DNA from: a virus | IMG/VR virus record: IMGVR_UViG_3300030056_000118 | Coordinates: 1 to 20,439 of that record | Length of the DNA stretch: 20,439 nt | Reading direction: 5' to 3' (one strand) | Shown here: positions 19,147 through 20,439 of the stretch, one piece after another | How the letters are laid out: each line of letters begins with the position of its first letter | Position numbering within the stretch: position 1 is the first letter of the stretch | The notes under the pieces: model-generated | What the model saw: only the letters and a program-made list of their open reading frames with translations | Told to the model about the DNA's origin: nothing | Database searches by the model: none | Program-made: the position numbers and the translations under genes

Positions 19147-20439
19147 ATGCAGGTTTCGGTTGAGAACATCGGCTCGCTCGAGCGCAAGCTCACGGTGAAG
19201 TTTCCCGCGGAGCGGTTCGAGACGCAGGTGAGCGCGCGCATTGCAGAAATGGGTCGCACGGTCCGCCTGAAGGGTTTTCGCCCAGGCAAGGTACCCACCA
19301 CGGTGATCAAGCAGCGCTTCGGCGCGCAGGTGCGTGGTGAGGTGTTGTCCGACCTGATCGGCAGCACGCTGCGTGAAGCGGTGGAGCAGGAAAAGCTGCA
19401 GCCGATCGCGAATCCGGCGATCAATACCACCGGCCAGCCGGAAAATGGCGAAATCGCCTACACCGCCACCTTCGAGGTGATGCCGGAGTTTCCTGCTGTC
19501 GATGTGGCCGCACTCGAGATCAACCGTACGGTAGCAGTGGTGACTGACGCCGATATCGACAAGATGCTGGAAACCCTGCGTCAGCAGCGCCGCAGCTTCG
19601 ACGAAGTCGACCGCGCCTCGATCGAGGGCGATTTCGTGATGTTTGAATACTCCGCCGAGGCCGGTGACTACCGCTTCCCGGCGGAAGGCCTGGAGCGCGC
19701 CGGTAGCGTGCTTGGCTCGGGTACCTTGTTCAAGGCACTGGACGAAGCGCTTGTCGGCCGCAAGACCGATGACAGTTTCGACGCTGAAATCGCGTTTCCT
19801 GCGGATTTCCGTAACGACCAGCTGGCTGGCAAGACCGCCAAGGTCAGTTTCAAGATCATCAAGGTGCAGGAGCCGAAGCTGCCTGAGATCGACGGCGAGT
19901 TCGTCAAGCTGTTCGGTATCGACGATGGCGACCTGGAGACTTTCCGCAAGGAAGTACGTGCGAACCTGGAGCGTGAACTGAAGGCTGCGCTGATGGCGCG
20001 CCTGAAGTCCGAAGTGGCCGAAAGGCTGGCTGACGCACATCCCGAGCTGGATGTGCCCAAGCTGATGGTGCAGTCGGAAGCGCAGAACATGGCTACCGGC
20101 AGTGTGCCGCGCGGCCAGCAACCGCCGCCGCAGCTGATCGAGGCGGCGACGCCGATCGCGCGCAAGCGAGTGATTGCTGGCCTGCTGATGGGTGAAATCG
20201 CCCGCAAGCAGGAGCTCAAGATCGACCGCAAGCGCGTTGCCGAGCAGCTTGCCGCGATCGCCTCGACCTATGAGGAGCCGGAGAAGGTCATTGAACTCTA
20301 CAACGGTGACCCCCAGTTGATGTCTGGGCTGCAGAATCGCGTGATGGAAGATCAGGTGGCCGAATGGGTGGCAGAACATGCTAAAACCACCCAGCAGGAC
20401 CTGAGCTTCGATGACGTTATGCGGCCAGCCAACGCCTGA
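19147..20439 (+). CDS. tig: Trigger factor, ribosome-associated chaperone and prolyl isomerase
   Basis: The complete 430-residue bacterial trigger factor, which binds the ribosome near the exit tunnel (via L23) and shelters new chains. The N-terminal ribosome-binding domain carries the signature GFRPGKVP at residues 43-50. An FKBP-like prolyl isomerase domain follows (about 150-245, FVMFEYSAEAGDYRFPAEGL, then FPADFRNDQLAGKTAKVSFKI). The C-terminal helical arms run to the end (LFGIDDGDLETFRKEVRANL, VMEDQVAEWVAEHAKTTQQD). AGGAG precedes the ATG and the TGA is the last codon of the window. It is host sequence: clpP and clpX commonly follow in proteobacteria but are beyond the edge. Confidence 0.97.
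   Translation: MQVSVENIGSLERKLTVKFPAERFETQVSARIAEMGRTVRLKGFRPGKVPTTVIKQRFGAQVRGEVLSDLIGSTLREAVEQEKLQPIANPAINTTGQPENGEIAYTATFEVMPEFPAVDVAALEINRTVAVVTDADIDKMLETLRQQRRSFDEVDRASIEGDFVMFEYSAEAGDYRFPAEGLERAGSVLGSGTLFKALDEALVGRKTDDSFDAEIAFPADFRNDQLAGKTAKVSFKIIKVQEPKLPEIDGEFVKLFGIDDGDLETFRKEVRANLERELKAALMARLKSEVAERLADAHPELDVPKLMVQSEAQNMATGSVPRGQQPPPQLIEAATPIARKRVIAGLLMGEIARKQELKIDRKRVAEQLAAIASTYEEPEKVIELYNGDPQLMSGLQNRVMEDQVAEWVAEHAKTTQQDLSFDDVMRPANA

Noticed and set aside
19075-20379. Minus-strand frame of 434 codons opposite tig
   Set aside because: Antisense shadow of trigger factor. The translated product is His/Gln/Leu-rich with no domain, as usual for the complement of a GC-rich gene.
1-20439. 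CRISPR arrays, insertion sequences or rRNA genes
   Set aside because: I looked for regularly spaced repeats, transposase motifs and rRNA signatures and saw none. The only short repeats are the GGCACC cluster, the promoter family and the paired hairpin loop.

Overview
This window is the right-hand part (about 19 kb) of a T7-like (Autographiviridae-type) podophage integrated as a prophage, followed by its host flank. The host flank is a 3' remnant of a tRNA-Leu gene (19002-19059) and a complete trigger factor gene (tig, 19147-20439, + strand). High GC, the tRNA-Leu/tig arrangement and the trigger factor sequence suggest a gammaproteobacterium, possibly of the Xanthomonadales. That placement is an inference; no search was run.

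All but one of the phage genes lie on the minus strand and keep the T7 gene order when read from right to left. First come a KilA-N/KilAC antirepressor-like early gene, a single-subunit RNA polymerase, and a run of very small genes. Next are the single-strand binding protein, a RusA-type resolvase in the slot of T7 endonuclease I, a T7-lysozyme homologue that has lost its catalytic residues, an HTH protein, the primase/helicase and a nucleotidyltransferase-like protein. DNA polymerase follows, then an HNH endonuclease, a Cys-rich protein, nested Rz/Rz1 spanin genes, the 5'-3' exonuclease and a dNMP kinase. The structural block runs from two small genes through portal, a hidden 56-residue gene, scaffold and capsid to the start of tail tubular protein A, which is cut by the window edge. 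The exception is a four-helix membrane protein gene (4546-4965) on the + strand, sitting exactly between the replication and structural blocks.

The control signals form a coherent set. Three minus-strand sites share a T7-promoter-like sequence with core AACAACCAACNTAG. They lie upstream of the antirepressor (start near 18878), inside the RNA polymerase gene (near 15794) and upstream of the structural operon (near 4475). Two of them are followed by long hairpins with the same apical loop. Intrinsic terminators lie after the antirepressor gene, after the dNMP kinase and after the capsid gene, the last being the T7 T-phi position. Genes are packed through 4-bp NTGA stop/start overlaps.

Between the early promoter and the tRNA remnant there is a cluster of GGCACC repeats and a good sigma70-type promoter pointing outward toward tig. 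No integrase, endolysin, holin, DNA ligase or terminase is visible here. They may lie beyond the left edge or be absent.
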